Shown here in pieces: positions 18,276 through 27,275 of a stretch of 64,000 nucleotides of DNA; within the stretch, counting starts at the first letter, position 1, and every line of letters starts with the position of its first letter. The translations under genes were made by a program, and so were the position numbers. The notes under the pieces are model-generated. The model was not told the DNA's origin. It worked only from the letters and a program-made list of their open reading frames with translations, and searched no databases. The DNA is from an uncultured Eubacterium sp. (GTDB lineage Bacteria; Bacillota; Clostridia; Lachnospirales; Lachnospiraceae): contig CAJTXO010000004.1 of NCBI GenBank assembly GCA_910583555.1, positions 1 to 64,000 on the forward strand. Reading direction: 5' to 3'.

Positions 18276-19115
18276 ATGGACAATAAGATCGAGAAAAATA
18301 AAAAGATCATGTGGGTAGAGCGGGAAGGCGTGCCGTTCCTGCAGTTTCCGTCTCTGCAGGAATATCCGCTCGTACACGGTTTTTCCACGAAACTGGGCGG
18401 CGTGAGCAGCGGGGACTGCGCGACGATGAACCTCAGTTTTACGAGAGGCGACGCGGTAGCCGATGTGAGGGAAAACCATCGGCTTTTTGCGCGGGCCGTC
18501 GGATATGATGTGTCAGAACTCGTGCTTACCGATCAGGTTCACAGCACGAACATACGGCGTGTCGGCGCTGGAGACTGCGGGGAAGTCTTTCTGGAACAGC
18601 GGAGCATCCGTGAAACGGATGGTCTGGTGACAAATGAGAAAGACGTCGTTTTGATGACGTTTTTTGCGGACTGTGTGCCGCTTCTATTTTACGATCCTGT
18701 GCATCAGGCGGTCGGAAACGCCCATTCCGGCTGGCGGGGAACGGTACAGAAAATGGGAGAGAAGATGGTGGAGCGCATGAGGCAGGAATTTGGTTCCGAG
18801 CCGGAGGATCTGCGCGCGGTCATCGGCCCTTCGATCTGCCGGACTTGTTATGAAGTCGATGAGGCCGTCATACGGGAGTTTGATCTGGCGTTTGATGAGG
18901 GACACCGGCATGCCCTATATGACAAAAAAGAGAATAGACACTACCAGCTCGATCTGTGGCAGGCAAACCGGATCATTTTAGAGGAAGCAGGACTGCGGCC
19001 GGAGCATATTTGCGTGAGCGGCGTCTGCACGTACGAACATCCGGAACAGCTCTTTTCCCACCGCTATACGAATGGCCGGCGGGGGAATTTATGCGCGGTC
19101 ATCGGGCTTCGCTAG
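18276..19115 (+). CDS. pgeF: Peptidoglycan editing factor PgeF (multicopper-polyphenol-oxidase-like)
   Basis: A 279-residue protein of the YfiH/PgeF family. Diagnostic segments are HGFSTKLGGVSSG near residue 30, LTDQVHSTNI (His near 88), ADCVPLLFYDP (Cys near 132), NAHSGWRGT (His near 150) and a C-terminal HPEQLFSHRY..GRRG. The family removes wrongly incorporated amino acids from peptidoglycan precursors in E. coli and resembles a zinc-dependent phenol oxidase (family knowledge). ATG 18276 is preferred; GTG 18234 would add 14 residues not needed for the fold. It is the first gene of a tight unit with queH 11 bases downstream. Confidence 0.9.
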   Translation: MDNKIEKNKKIMWVEREGVPFLQFPSLQEYPLVHGFSTKLGGVSSGDCATMNLSFTRGDAVADVRENHRLFARAVGYDVSELVLTDQVHSTNIRRVGAGDCGEVFLEQRSIRETDGLVTNEKDVVLMTFFADCVPLLFYDPVHQAVGNAHSGWRGTVQKMGEKMVERMRQEFGSEPEDLRAVIGPSICRTCYEVDEAVIREFDLAFDEGHRHALYDKKENRHYQLDLWQANRIILEEAGLRPEHICVSGVCTYEHPEQLFSHRYTNGRRGNLCAVIGLR

Positions 19116-19126
19116 GGGAGAGAACG

Positions 19127-19771
19127 ATGAACAGAAGAAACTACCAGCGGGAGTTGGACGAAATATTACGCGGGATACCGCAGACCGGAACGAAACAGAC
19201 GTTATTCCTCCACTGTTGCTGCGCGCCGTGCAGCAGTTACGTGCTCGAATACCTGTCCGGTTATTTCCATTTAATCCTGTTTTTTTACAACCCCAATATT
19301 ACCGAGGCGGCAGAGTACGAAAAAAGGAAAGCCGAACTCAAACGTCTCGTCCGGGAAAAGCCATTTCCCGGTGCGATCGAATTTGCCGATGCCGATTACG
19401 AAGACAAGCTGTTTTTTGAAAAGACAAAGGGACTGGAGCGGGAACCGGAGTGCGGCAGGCGCTGTTTTGTCTGCTATGAGATGCGCCTTCGAAAGACGGC
19501 CCAAATGGCGGTGGAAGCGGGCGCGGCGTACTTTTGTACGACGTTATCGATCAGTCCGCATAAAAACGCGGACAAGCTGATGGAGATCGGGGAAGCGCTT
19601 GCCGATGAATACGGCATTTCCTATCTGCCGTCGGATTTTAAAAAGAAAAACGGGTATAAGAGAAGCATCGAATTGTCCCGGGAATATGATCTGTACCGCC
19701 AGAATTACTGCGGTTGTATTTATTCCCGCAAGGCAGCAGAACGTGACAATGGATGGGAGGCGGGACGATGA
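19127..19771 (+). CDS. queH: Epoxyqueuosine reductase QueH
   Basis: A 214-residue protein of the DUF208/QueH family, which makes queuosine from epoxyqueuosine in tRNA wobble position 34 in bacteria lacking QueG. Cysteine-rich metal-site motifs are all present: LHCCCAPCSSYVLEYL near residue 26, CGRRCFVCYEMRL near 106 and NYCGCIYS near 197; FYNPNI and TTLSISPHKN are typical in between. ATG 19127 has GGGGAGAG upstream. The stop codon overlaps the apbE start (ATGA), indicating translational coupling. No other queuosine genes are in the window. Confidence 0.93.
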   Translation: MNRRNYQRELDEILRGIPQTGTKQTLFLHCCCAPCSSYVLEYLSGYFHLILFFYNPNITEAAEYEKRKAELKRLVREKPFPGAIEFADADYEDKLFFEKTKGLEREPECGRRCFVCYEMRLRKTAQMAVEAGAAYFCTTLSISPHKNADKLMEIGEALADEYGISYLPSDFKKKNGYKRSIELSREYDLYRQNYCGCIYSRKAAERDNGWEAGR

Positions 19772-20802
19772 GACGGCAGAGGATCTTTTGTGTGATCTGT
19801 CTTTGTATTGTTATGCTGGCCGGCTGCAGCGGAGTGGAAGTACCGTCGTCAGACCGGACGCAGACGAGCGGGACAGGAGCAAAGGAAACAAAACAGACCG
19901 CGGAAATATTCGCGATGAATACGATCATGAATCTGACTGTATACGGGGAAGAGGCCTCGCAGCTGTTAAAAGAGGCGCGGGCGCTGATCCAGACATATGA
20001 AGCGCTGCTTTCCGTCAATGTGGAGACGAGTGATGTGGCGAAATTGAACCGGGCCGGCGGACAGCCAGTCCAGGTGTCAGAGGAAACATATGAGCTCATT
20101 CAAAAGAGCAAGGCCATATCGGAACAGACCGATGGCATTTTCGATATTTCGATCTATCCGCTCGTGCGGGCATGGGGGTTTACGGAAGAAGAGTACCGTG
20201 TCCCCTCGGAAGAAGAGCGGCTGCAAATCGCAGGCAGCGTAGATTACCGCCAGATTCAGTTGAGGGAAGATCATACGGTTGTCATGCCGGAGCAGATGCA
20301 GATCGACCTCGGCGGTATTGCCAAAGGGTATGTTTCAGACAAGCTGATGGAGATGTTCCGGGAACAGGGAGCGCAGGCGGCGGTCGTGTCCCTCGGTGGA
20401 AATGTGCAGACGTACGGGGAAAAGCCGGATGGAACGCCGTTTACGGTGGGGATTACCGATCCTGCCGACGGTGAGAGCATGCTCGGAACGATCGAAGTGG
20501 GACAGACGGCAGTCATTACATCCGGTTCCTACCAGCGCTATTTTGAGAAAGACGGCGTCCGTTACCATCATATTATGGATAAAAGAACGGGAGCGCCCGC
20601 AGAAAGTGATCTGACGAGCGTGACCGTTTTGTGTGAACACGGGGAGACGGCGGACAGTATCGCCACGGCCATGTTTGTCATGGGAAAAGAGAGGGCGATC
20701 GCCTTTGAACGGGAACATGACGATATTTCCTGTATTCTGATCGACAAAAATGGCGGTGTATGGACGTCCGAGGGAATTCACTTAAAATTAATCAAATCTT
20801 AA
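19768..20802 (+). CDS. apbE: FAD:protein FMN transferase (ApbE), lipoprotein
   Basis: A 344-residue exported lipoprotein: MRRQRIFCVICLCIVMLAGC ends in a lipobox with Cys20. The mature enzyme attaches FMN to Thr of flavoproteins such as Rnf/Nqr subunits outside the membrane (family knowledge). Typical segments are FAMNTIMNLTVYG, the flavin/metal loop MQIDLGGIAKGYVSDK near residue 178, VSLGGNVQTYG, and the catalytic-site HHIMDKRTGAPAESDLTSVTV near 270. ATG 19768 follows GGAGGCGGG; it overlaps the queH stop by four bases. Target flavoproteins are not encoded here. Confidence 0.93.
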   Translation: MRRQRIFCVICLCIVMLAGCSGVEVPSSDRTQTSGTGAKETKQTAEIFAMNTIMNLTVYGEEASQLLKEARALIQTYEALLSVNVETSDVAKLNRAGGQPVQVSEETYELIQKSKAISEQTDGIFDISIYPLVRAWGFTEEEYRVPSEEERLQIAGSVDYRQIQLREDHTVVMPEQMQIDLGGIAKGYVSDKLMEMFREQGAQAAVVSLGGNVQTYGEKPDGTPFTVGITDPADGESMLGTIEVGQTAVITSGSYQRYFEKDGVRYHHIMDKRTGAPAESDLTSVTVLCEHGETADSIATAMFVMGKERAIAFEREHDDISCILIDKNGGVWTSEGIHLKLIKS

Positions 20803-20816
20803 TGTTCCTTCAATGT

Positions 20817-20835
20817 CCGTTTAATGGATAAACGG
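20817..20835. promoter_or_regulatory. Short inverted repeat upstream of the DUF4342 gene
   Basis: CCGTTTA (20817-20823) and TAAACGG (20829-20835) form a perfect 7-bp dyad 36 bases before ATG 20871. It has no T run, so an operator is more likely than a terminator. Confidence 0.35.
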
Positions 20836-20870
20836 TATGATTACAAAAAAACGAAAGGAAGGATACGATT

Positions 20871-21395
20871 ATGGATGATTTAGAAAAAGTAGAACGCCTG
20901 CGGGAGCGGGCAGATGTCAGTTATGAAGAGGCGAAAAAGGCGCTTGATGAGTGCGGCGGCAATATGCTCGACGCAATGGTTTATCTGGAGCAGCAGGGCA
21001 AGGTGAAAAAGCCGGGTCAAACAAGCTATACGACACAGTACGAGGAACCGAAAGATTTCAAAGATGTGGGAAGGGAAAAGAAAGAGGGCGGCTTCCGGGA
21101 TGCCTGCAACCGCTTTTTCAACTGGTGCGGAAGGGTGATACAAAAAGGGAACCGGACGTATTTCCGGGTGGACCGGAATGAGGAAAACATCATCCGCGTG
21201 CCGGTGACCGTCTTTGTTCTCCTCACCATCCTGTTCTTCTGGATCCTTTTTTGGGTGTTAGTGGCGGGGCTGTTTTTGGGATGCCGCTACTCGTTTGAGG
21301 GAGTGGATGAGGTTACTGTCGATGTAAACAAAGCGATGGACCGCGCGGCCGAGGCAGCACAGTCCATCAAAAAAGAATTTACGGAGAAGGAATAA
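20871..21395 (+). CDS. DUF4342 domain membrane protein
   Basis: A 174-residue protein. Residues 1-45 look like a UBA/nascent-chain-type helical bundle (VSYEEAKKALDECGGNMLDAM), followed by a DUF4342 region (about 75-150) with one strong hydrophobic segment VPVTVFVLLTILFFWILFW near 105-130. Function is unknown; members often sit beside envelope-stress regulators. Here the stop codon is 3 bases before the response regulator at 21399, so the three genes form one unit with the sensor kinase. GGAAGGA precedes ATG 20871. Confidence 0.85.
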   Translation: MDDLEKVERLRERADVSYEEAKKALDECGGNMLDAMVYLEQQGKVKKPGQTSYTTQYEEPKDFKDVGREKKEGGFRDACNRFFNWCGRVIQKGNRTYFRVDRNEENIIRVPVTVFVLLTILFFWILFWVLVAGLFLGCRYSFEGVDEVTVDVNKAMDRAAEAAQSIKKEFTEKE

Positions 21396-21398
21396 CAA

Positions 21399-22121
21399 AT
21401 GGCGGAACGGATTTTAATTGTCGAAGATGAGGAAAAGATCGCCCGTTTTGTGGAACTGGAGTTAAAGCACGAAGGTTATGCCGTGGATAAGGTGACGAAC
21501 GGGAGAGACGGCCTTTCTGCCGCGCAGAGTGGAGCTTATGACCTGATGCTTCTTGACATCATGCTCCCGGAACTGAGTGGATTCGAGGTGCTGCGCCGTC
21601 TGCGCCGTTCGTCCGGCCTTCCCGTCATTTTACTGACCGCGCGCGACGCGGTCATGGATAAAGTGGCGGGACTGGACGGCGGGGCCGATGACTACATCAC
21701 GAAACCGTTTGCGATCGAGGAACTGCTGGCGAGGATCCGTCTCGTGCTGAAGAAATCGGCAGGACAGCAGGCGCTTCGAAAGGAAGCCGGCCTGGATGCG
21801 GACGCGGAGGGAAAAAAGCTGACATTTGGGAAGCTGACGCTGGATGAGAGACGGTATGAAGTACTCTGCGGCGGGGAACTGGTTTCCCTGACGAACCGGG
21901 AATTTGAACTGCTCAAGATCCTTTTGGAAAATAAAAACATCGTGATGACCAGGGATACGCTGCTCGATCGTGTGTGCGGGTACGAATACGCGGGGGAGAC
22001 GAATGTGATCGACGTGTATATCCGCTATCTGCGAAGTAAGATTGACGAGCGGTTTGACATGAAAATGATTCAGACGGTGCGCGGTGTAGGGTATGTGATC
22101 CGCGAAGATAAACAGCGCTGA
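21399..22121 (+). CDS. OmpR/PhoB family response regulator
   Basis: 240 residues: receiver domain 1-120 with acidic pocket EDEE, phospho-acceptor Asp53 (LMLLDIMLPELSG), the conserved Thr in LLTARD and Lys in YITKPF; then a winged-helix DNA-binding domain ending VIDVYIRYLRSKID and TVRGVGYVI. It is coupled to the histidine kinase 20 bases downstream and follows the DUF4342 gene by 3 bases. Probably controls its own operon and perhaps the ABC genes beyond the repeats at 23421 (inference). Confidence 0.95.
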   Translation: MAERILIVEDEEKIARFVELELKHEGYAVDKVTNGRDGLSAAQSGAYDLMLLDIMLPELSGFEVLRRLRRSSGLPVILLTARDAVMDKVAGLDGGADDYITKPFAIEELLARIRLVLKKSAGQQALRKEAGLDADAEGKKLTFGKLTLDERRYEVLCGGELVSLTNREFELLKILLENKNIVMTRDTLLDRVCGYEYAGETNVIDVYIRYLRSKIDERFDMKMIQTVRGVGYVIREDKQR

Positions 22122-22141
22122 CCGAGAAGGAGACCCGTGAT

Positions 22142-23422
22142 ATGAATGCTAAAAAAACAAAAAAAGAGGGGACCAGAACGTCCTCCATCGCGCGGAGGAT
22201 CAACCGGAGTTTTGTGTTCCGGCAGTTCTTTTCCTATCTCAATATGGATCTGTGCCTATCGATCATGGCGATTGTGAGCTGGTGTATGTGCGTAGAAATC
22301 AACCGGTTCGGAGATTTTGTGTGGAACCGGGGCTTGCGCTCTCTTCAATGGGACCGTGCGGAGGATGTGGTCTTTTATGTCGTAAATGACGGAAGTGGAA
22401 AGCCTGTCCGTTTTGACAGCACGCTGTTCGTCATTTTTTTTCTGTTCTGTCTGTCATGTATCGTCATCGCGCAGCTTTTTTCGCTGCTGCGCGGTCTGTT
22501 TTTTGGTGCCAGAAAGGTGAGGGAGCAGCTGCTTCCGTTAAATGAACTGGCAAAAAAGGCGGAACAGCTGAGCAGCATCGCCTTTGACGAGAGTAAATTC
22601 CAACGACTCGAAGATGCGATCTCCAATGTGAACCCGGGGAGCGGGGAGGAACATCTGGACATCGGCGACAAGGAGTTAAAGGGGCTTGAACTGGCGGTGA
22701 ACAACCTGATCGACCGGATGCGGGAATCATACCGCCAGCAGTCCCGTTTTGTATCGGATGCCTCCCATGAACTGCGGACGCCGATCTCCGTGATCCAGGG
22801 TTATGTCAATATGCTGGACCGGTGGGGAAAGGAAGATGAGACGGTGCTGGCGGAGGGAATCGAGGCGATCAAGCACGAGTCCGAGCACATGTCGTCGCTT
22901 GTCGAGCAGCTGCTATTTCTCGCCCGCTCGGACAGCGGGCGCCACCAACTCGTATCAGAGAAGGTTTCCCTGAATGAGTTGATAGAAGAGGTGTACGAAG
23001 AATCGGTGATGATCGACCCGGACCATGTGTATACGTTTCAGGAACCAGCTACCTGGGACCAAGGGCAGGTTTTCATTTTGGGCGATCCGACGATGCTAAA
23101 ACAGACGATGCGCATCTTAGCGGACAACGCGAGGAAATATACGAAAAAAAATGACGAGATCATGTTTGCCGTCGGCGTACAGGGAGGGGAGAGTTTCTTT
23201 TCGGTGCAGGATACGGGGATCGGTATGATCGAACAGGATATTTCCCATATTTTTGAGCGATTTTACCGCTCGGATGAAGTGAGGAACGGCAGCATTGGTG
23301 GTTCCGGACTCGGACTTTCGATCGCCAAATGGATCGTGGATAAGCACCGGGGGCATTTTGAAATCCTCTCCCGCGAAGGATTGGGCACGAGGATCATCGT
23401 CTGGCTGCCGTCTCACGATTAG
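22142..23422 (+). CDS. Sensor histidine kinase, HAMP/two-TM type
   Basis: 426 residues: two membrane helices (about 35-55 and 95-115) flank a short extracellular loop of about 45 residues; a linker follows, then HisKA with phospho-His209 in SDASHELRTPISVIQGY, and a HATPase domain with N-box LADNARKYTKK, VQDTGIGM and GGSGLGLSIAKWIV. The stop codon runs into a 16-bp tandem repeat. Partner regulator is immediately upstream. The small sensor loop argues against a large ligand and for membrane or peptide-stress sensing (inference). Confidence 0.94.
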   Translation: MNAKKTKKEGTRTSSIARRINRSFVFRQFFSYLNMDLCLSIMAIVSWCMCVEINRFGDFVWNRGLRSLQWDRAEDVVFYVVNDGSGKPVRFDSTLFVIFFLFCLSCIVIAQLFSLLRGLFFGARKVREQLLPLNELAKKAEQLSSIAFDESKFQRLEDAISNVNPGSGEEHLDIGDKELKGLELAVNNLIDRMRESYRQQSRFVSDASHELRTPISVIQGYVNMLDRWGKEDETVLAEGIEAIKHESEHMSSLVEQLLFLARSDSGRHQLVSEKVSLNELIEEVYEESVMIDPDHVYTFQEPATWDQGQVFILGDPTMLKQTMRILADNARKYTKKNDEIMFAVGVQGGESFFSVQDTGIGMIEQDISHIFERFYRSDEVRNGSIGGSGLGLSIAKWIVDKHRGHFEILSREGLGTRIIVWLPSHD

Positions 23423-23500
23423 TGCATTGTACTTGTAGTACAATGTACTCGTAGTACATTGTGCTCGTAGTGCATTGTGCTCGTAGTGCATTGTGCTCGA
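23421..23500. repeat. Five tandem 16-bp repeats, each an imperfect palindrome
   Basis: Units start at 23421, 23437, 23453, 23469 and 23485. Consensus AGTGCATTGTGCTCGT, where AGYRC-ATT-GYRCT is a dyad; unit 2 reads AGTACAATGTACT at its core. They begin on the last bases of the kinase stop codon and end 142 bases before the ABC ATPase start. Confidence 0.9.
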
Positions 23501-23530
23501 TTGTTTGAAACGTCCACAAAAAACGGAAAC

Positions 23531-23547
23531 CTTACAACATCTGTAAG
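23531..23547. promoter_or_regulatory. BceR-like inverted repeat upstream of the ABC transporter
   Basis: CTTACA (23531-23536) and TGTAAG (23542-23547) are perfect inverted arms separated by 5 bases. Bce-type regulators are known to bind TNACA-spacer-TGTAA dyads, usually with a 4-base spacer. TATACT at 23571-23576 could be the -10 of the controlled promoter. Confidence 0.5.
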
Positions 23548-23641
23548 TGGTTTTTGAATCCTTCTGCTGATATACTGTGTTCATGGAGGGTTTTTCCATA
23601 GGAAATCCTGATACAATGCAGAAAGGAAGGAGTAACCTGTT

Positions 23642-24424
23642 ATGAATACACAAAAAGAACTGTTACAGGTGGAGAGCCTGACCAAAACGTATGGAAAGGG
23701 CGAGAATAAAACGGAAGCGCTGAAAGGCATTTCCTTTCGTGTGCTGGAAGGAGAATTTTTAGGCATTATGGGCGCCAGCGGTTCTGGAAAAACGACGCTT
23801 TTGAACTGTATTGCGACGATGCGCAAGCCGACATCGGGAAAGATCATTCTGCATGGGGCGGATCTATCCGGCTTCCGAGGCAGTGAGCTCGCAGATTACC
23901 GCGGAAAGGAGATTGGATTTCTGTTTCAGGAATTTGAGCTGCTCGACAACCTGACGGCGAGGGAGAACATCATTCTCCCGCTGTCGCTGCACGGCGTTCC
24001 GGCAGAAAAAGCAGGAGCGGATATGGAAGAGATCGCGGCGATGCTCGATATTACCGACGTGTTAGAGAAATTTCCATCCCAGATGTCCGGCGGGCAAAAA
24101 CAGCGTGTGGCGGCGGCCAGGGCACTGATCTCTGACCCGAGCCTCGTGCTTGCGGATGAGCCGACCGGGGCCCTTGACTCCAGAAATTCCAAAATTCTGA
24201 TGGATAAATTAGCTGCGATCAATCGTGAGCAGGGGAAAACGATCATGATGGTGACACATGACGCCAGTGCGGCCAGTTACTGTTCGCGAATCCTGTTTAT
24301 CCAGGATGGAGCAATCTTTCATGAACTGCGGAGGAACCGGCAGAACGAAACAAACGCCGGTTTCTATGAGCGCATCGCGGCCGTGATGGCGCAGATGGGA
24401 GGTGGCAGCGCGCATGTTCTTTAA
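23642..24424 (+). CDS. ABC transporter ATP-binding protein, BceA-like
   Basis: A 260-residue ATPase: Walker A GASGSGKTT (44-52), Q-loop FLFQEFELLDN, signature MSGGQKQR, Walker B LVLADEPTGALD and the H-loop MMVTHD. The closest type is the MacB/LolD/Bce group that drives FtsX-like permeases. With the next gene it forms a Bce-type peptide-antibiotic sensing and resistance transporter, and the regulator and short kinase that usually accompany such transporters follow directly. GGAAGGAG lies before ATG 23642. The C-terminal tail overlaps the permease start region. Confidence 0.93.
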   Translation: MNTQKELLQVESLTKTYGKGENKTEALKGISFRVLEGEFLGIMGASGSGKTTLLNCIATMRKPTSGKIILHGADLSGFRGSELADYRGKEIGFLFQEFELLDNLTARENIILPLSLHGVPAEKAGADMEEIAAMLDITDVLEKFPSQMSGGQKQRVAAARALISDPSLVLADEPTGALDSRNSKILMDKLAAINREQGKTIMMVTHDASAASYCSRILFIQDGAIFHELRRNRQNETNAGFYERIAAVMAQMGGGSAHVL

Positions 24425-26573
24425 ACAGGTACGGCGAAACGCCGCAAAAAACCGTAAGGGAAACGGATTGTTTTTCGGCTCCCTTGTGACAGCCATCATC
24501 GCGTTCTACACGCTGCTTTCCCTGGGGGAACTGGATGTCATGCACTTTCTTTCCACGATTGAGAGCGATGCCGTACAAAAACTTATGGCTTTGCTGCCGC
24601 TCGTGTACGCGGTCTCTTTGTTTTTTGTATTTTTCCTCGTGTATTTTGCCTGCCGCTACCAGATTGACAGCCGCAGGCGGGAACTCGGCATATATCTCAT
24701 GCTTGGGATGAGACGGGGGCGTCTGTTTTTGATGCTGTTTTGTGAAACGCTGTGGAGCAGTGTGATTTCCCTGATGATCGGACTTCCGGCGGCACTCTTT
24801 GTAACGGAGGGGATCAGTCTTTCGTCTGCTAAGATCGTGGGGCTCGGGATCATAGGCCACCGCTTTTCCTTCTCTCCAAATGCCGTTTTCTGGACGGTGT
24901 GCGGGTTTGTCCTCGTACAGCTTTTATCAATGTTCATCCTCTGTATCGGCATCGCCAAAAAGGAACCGGCGGAATTTTTCCAGGCCGGAGATGTAAAAAA
25001 ACAAGCGGCAGTTTCCGGTTTACGGAGCACGCTATGTTTTGCAGCGGGACTTGGATTTCTTTTATATGCTTATTGTCTGGGCATGTTCCGCCTTCATTCC
25101 CTGCGCCTTACGGTCGTATGTTCCATTTTGGTGTTCGGAATTTCCGGTACATTTCTTTTGTATCGCGGTCTCGGAGGCATGTTCGGACTGTATATCCGCG
25201 CGAAAAGCAAACATGCGGCAGGACTGCAGATCTTTACGGCAAGGCAGGTACAGGAAAATGTACTGTCCCAGCATCGGTCGCTGGCAATTTCCTCACTTCT
25301 GCTGTTGATGGCACTGGCGTGTATTTCGTATGGCATATCTATGGGATTTGGGCGGTCATCCGATAAAAGAAGCGTAGATATCTCGCTGTTTGGAACAGAA
25401 GAGCAGGTGGATGCCGTACTGAAACAGGACGGTGTGCGGGAAATGGTGCAGGACAGTTTCCCTATGTACTTGTCTATGATAAAGCGCGGGGATTTCCACG
25501 GGGGGGACAGAAAGGTTGACATATCGGGGCTGGCAGATGCGCTTGACGCGCTTACAAAATCGGGTATGCGCACGTTCGAACAATCGGATCTGATCGAAAA
25601 TATCATTGAAAACCTCCACATCGACTACGTGATCGCACAGAGTTCGTATAATCATATGCTGCAAAGTATGGGCAAGGAGGAACTTCAGATTTCCGACGGG
25701 CAGGCGGCCATCTATACGTCAATGGGAAATGACGGGGATTTCGGCCTGATCTGGCAGGAGGTACTTGAGGGAAACGTGTCCATCGGCATAGACGGAGAGG
25801 CGTATGAGCTCCTGCCGGATCTTTGTATGGATAATGTCGTGGCAGACAGGGCGATCACGTTATATCTCGCGCTGATCGTACCGGATGACCTGTACCGGGA
25901 GCTGGCAGAAGAACCAGGGGCATATTGCTGGAATGTCAGGCTTTCCGACCGGGTTGTGGAAGAGGCCGGACTGATGCGGGCCATTCAGGATATGGAAGGG
26001 CTGCTCGACCAGACGGAAGGTTTAACGACGGAGGATCCAACGGAAGATCCAACGGAGGATCCGACGGAAAATCCGACGGAAAATCCAACGGAAAATGTGG
26101 CAGTAACTTCGGCGGGGATCGAATACGACAGCTATCTGGGCGGCATTGGCCGAAATCTGTTTTATACGGTGGCGGCAAGTTATCTGACGATCTACCTCGG
26201 CGTGCTGTTCTGGCTCATCGCCAACACGGTCATCGGGGTGAAATATCTGATCGGACAGCGGGAGACGAAACACCGCTACGAGACGCTTTCGATGCTAGGG
26301 GCGCATACGTCGTCCATGTGTGTTTCGGTAAACCGTCAGATCCAGCTCTATTTTTCGCTCGTGCTCGTTACCGCCATCGTCAGCAGCGCCGTGGCCATTT
26401 ACTCGATGTTTACAAGCTTTACCAGGTTGCCGGTCGGCGTGTCCGTTGGAAAGGTATCCCTGCTCGCGGTACTGGGGTTGGTGATTTTTGCGGGACTGGA
26501 AATTCTTTATATCAGTATCGTACGACGGATGGCAGACCGCGAAATCCGTATGCTTCAGACGACAAAGGAATGA
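24414..26573 (+). CDS. FtsX-like ABC permease, BceB-type
   Basis: A 719-residue permease with about ten membrane helices and one large extracellular region (about residues 310-580) between helices 8-10, the layout of BceB proteins that detect and detoxify peptides such as bacitracin (family knowledge). Within that region lies a tandem PTED/PTEN repeat (26028-26096). Start ATG 24414 is 10 bases after GGGAGGTGG and overlaps the ATPase by 11 bases; GTG 24402 is less likely. Bce permeases signal directly to a short kinase, here encoded at 27272. Confidence 0.9.
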   Translation: MFFKQVRRNAAKNRKGNGLFFGSLVTAIIAFYTLLSLGELDVMHFLSTIESDAVQKLMALLPLVYAVSLFFVFFLVYFACRYQIDSRRRELGIYLMLGMRRGRLFLMLFCETLWSSVISLMIGLPAALFVTEGISLSSAKIVGLGIIGHRFSFSPNAVFWTVCGFVLVQLLSMFILCIGIAKKEPAEFFQAGDVKKQAAVSGLRSTLCFAAGLGFLLYAYCLGMFRLHSLRLTVVCSILVFGISGTFLLYRGLGGMFGLYIRAKSKHAAGLQIFTARQVQENVLSQHRSLAISSLLLLMALACISYGISMGFGRSSDKRSVDISLFGTEEQVDAVLKQDGVREMVQDSFPMYLSMIKRGDFHGGDRKVDISGLADALDALTKSGMRTFEQSDLIENIIENLHIDYVIAQSSYNHMLQSMGKEELQISDGQAAIYTSMGNDGDFGLIWQEVLEGNVSIGIDGEAYELLPDLCMDNVVADRAITLYLALIVPDDLYRELAEEPGAYCWNVRLSDRVVEEAGLMRAIQDMEGLLDQTEGLTTEDPTEDPTEDPTENPTENPTENVAVTSAGIEYDSYLGGIGRNLFYTVAASYLTIYLGVLFWLIANTVIGVKYLIGQRETKHRYETLSMLGAHTSSMCVSVNRQIQLYFSLVLVTAIVSSAVAIYSMFTSFTRLPVGVSVGKVSLLAVLGLVIFAGLEILYISIVRRMADREIRMLQTTKE
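26028..26096 (+). repeat. 12-bp coding repeat (TEDP/TENP) in the permease
   Basis: Nearly six 12-base units from 26028, consensus ACGGARRATCCR, encode (TE[D/N]P)n, a Pro-rich acidic stretch in the extracellular domain. Length is likely to vary by slippage. Confidence 0.9.
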
Positions 26574-26600
26574 TCCGGATCACAGACAGGGGGTGACAGG

Positions 26601-27275
26601 TTGGACAGGATCGTTATCGTGGAAGATGACATGTATCTGCGGGAAGAATTGATTACGACGTTCCGGCGGGCCGGATATGACGCTGCCGCGCCGGATTCGT
26701 TTGAACAGGTGGAGGACGGGATCGCGTCGTTTAGTCCGAAGCTTGTCGTACTGGATGTAAACCTGCCGGGAACGTCCGGGTACGAAATTTGTAAAAAACT
26801 AAAGAAGAGGGGTTCGTTCCCTATTTTGATACTGACGGCAAGAGATACGCTGTCGGACGAGTTGACGGCGCTGGGACTGGGGGCGGATGATTTCCTCACA
26901 AAGCCATGCCACCCCGACCGTCTGCTCGCCAGGGCGGAGCGTTTATTGAAAACGTATCATAAGATTCGCAATATCGTCCAGGCCGGCGTACTTGTCCTGG
27001 ATACCGATACACATAAACTGGTTTGCGGCGACAAGGTTCTGATCCTTCCAGAAACCGAGGGAAAGATCATGAGATGCCTGATGGAGCGCTATCCGGAACT
27101 TGTCAGCAAAAATGAGTTATTTTCTGCCGTCTGGGGGACCGAGCAGTTTGTAGATGAAAATATACTCCAGGTCAATATGAGCCGGCTCAGGAAAAGCCTT
27201 TCGGCAGCTGGCATTGATCAGGTCGTGCACAATGTGAGGGGAAAGGGATATTTGTTAGAGGTGGAATGTCTATGA
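26601..27275 (+). CDS. OmpR family response regulator, BceR-like
   Basis: 224 residues: receiver with EDD (8-10), Asp52 (LVVLDVNLPGTSG), Thr in LTARD and Lys in FLTKP; a winged helix follows with DENILQVNMSRLRKSL and VRGKGYLLE. The start is TTG 26601, read as MDRIVIVEDD, behind GGGGGTGACAGG. The stop overlaps the kinase start as ATGA. By position it is the regulator of the BceAB-like pair upstream, and the TTACA/TGTAA dyad at 23531 is a plausible target. Confidence 0.92.
   Translation: MDRIVIVEDDMYLREELITTFRRAGYDAAAPDSFEQVEDGIASFSPKLVVLDVNLPGTSGYEICKKLKKRGSFPILILTARDTLSDELTALGLGADDFLTKPCHPDRLLARAERLLKTYHKIRNIVQAGVLVLDTDTHKLVCGDKVLILPETEGKIMRCLMERYPELVSKNELFSAVWGTEQFVDENILQVNMSRLRKSLSAAGIDQVVHNVRGKGYLLEVECL

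Noticed and set aside
23421..23500. Short CRISPR array
   Set aside because: Units are contiguous 16-mers with no spacers and no cas genes.
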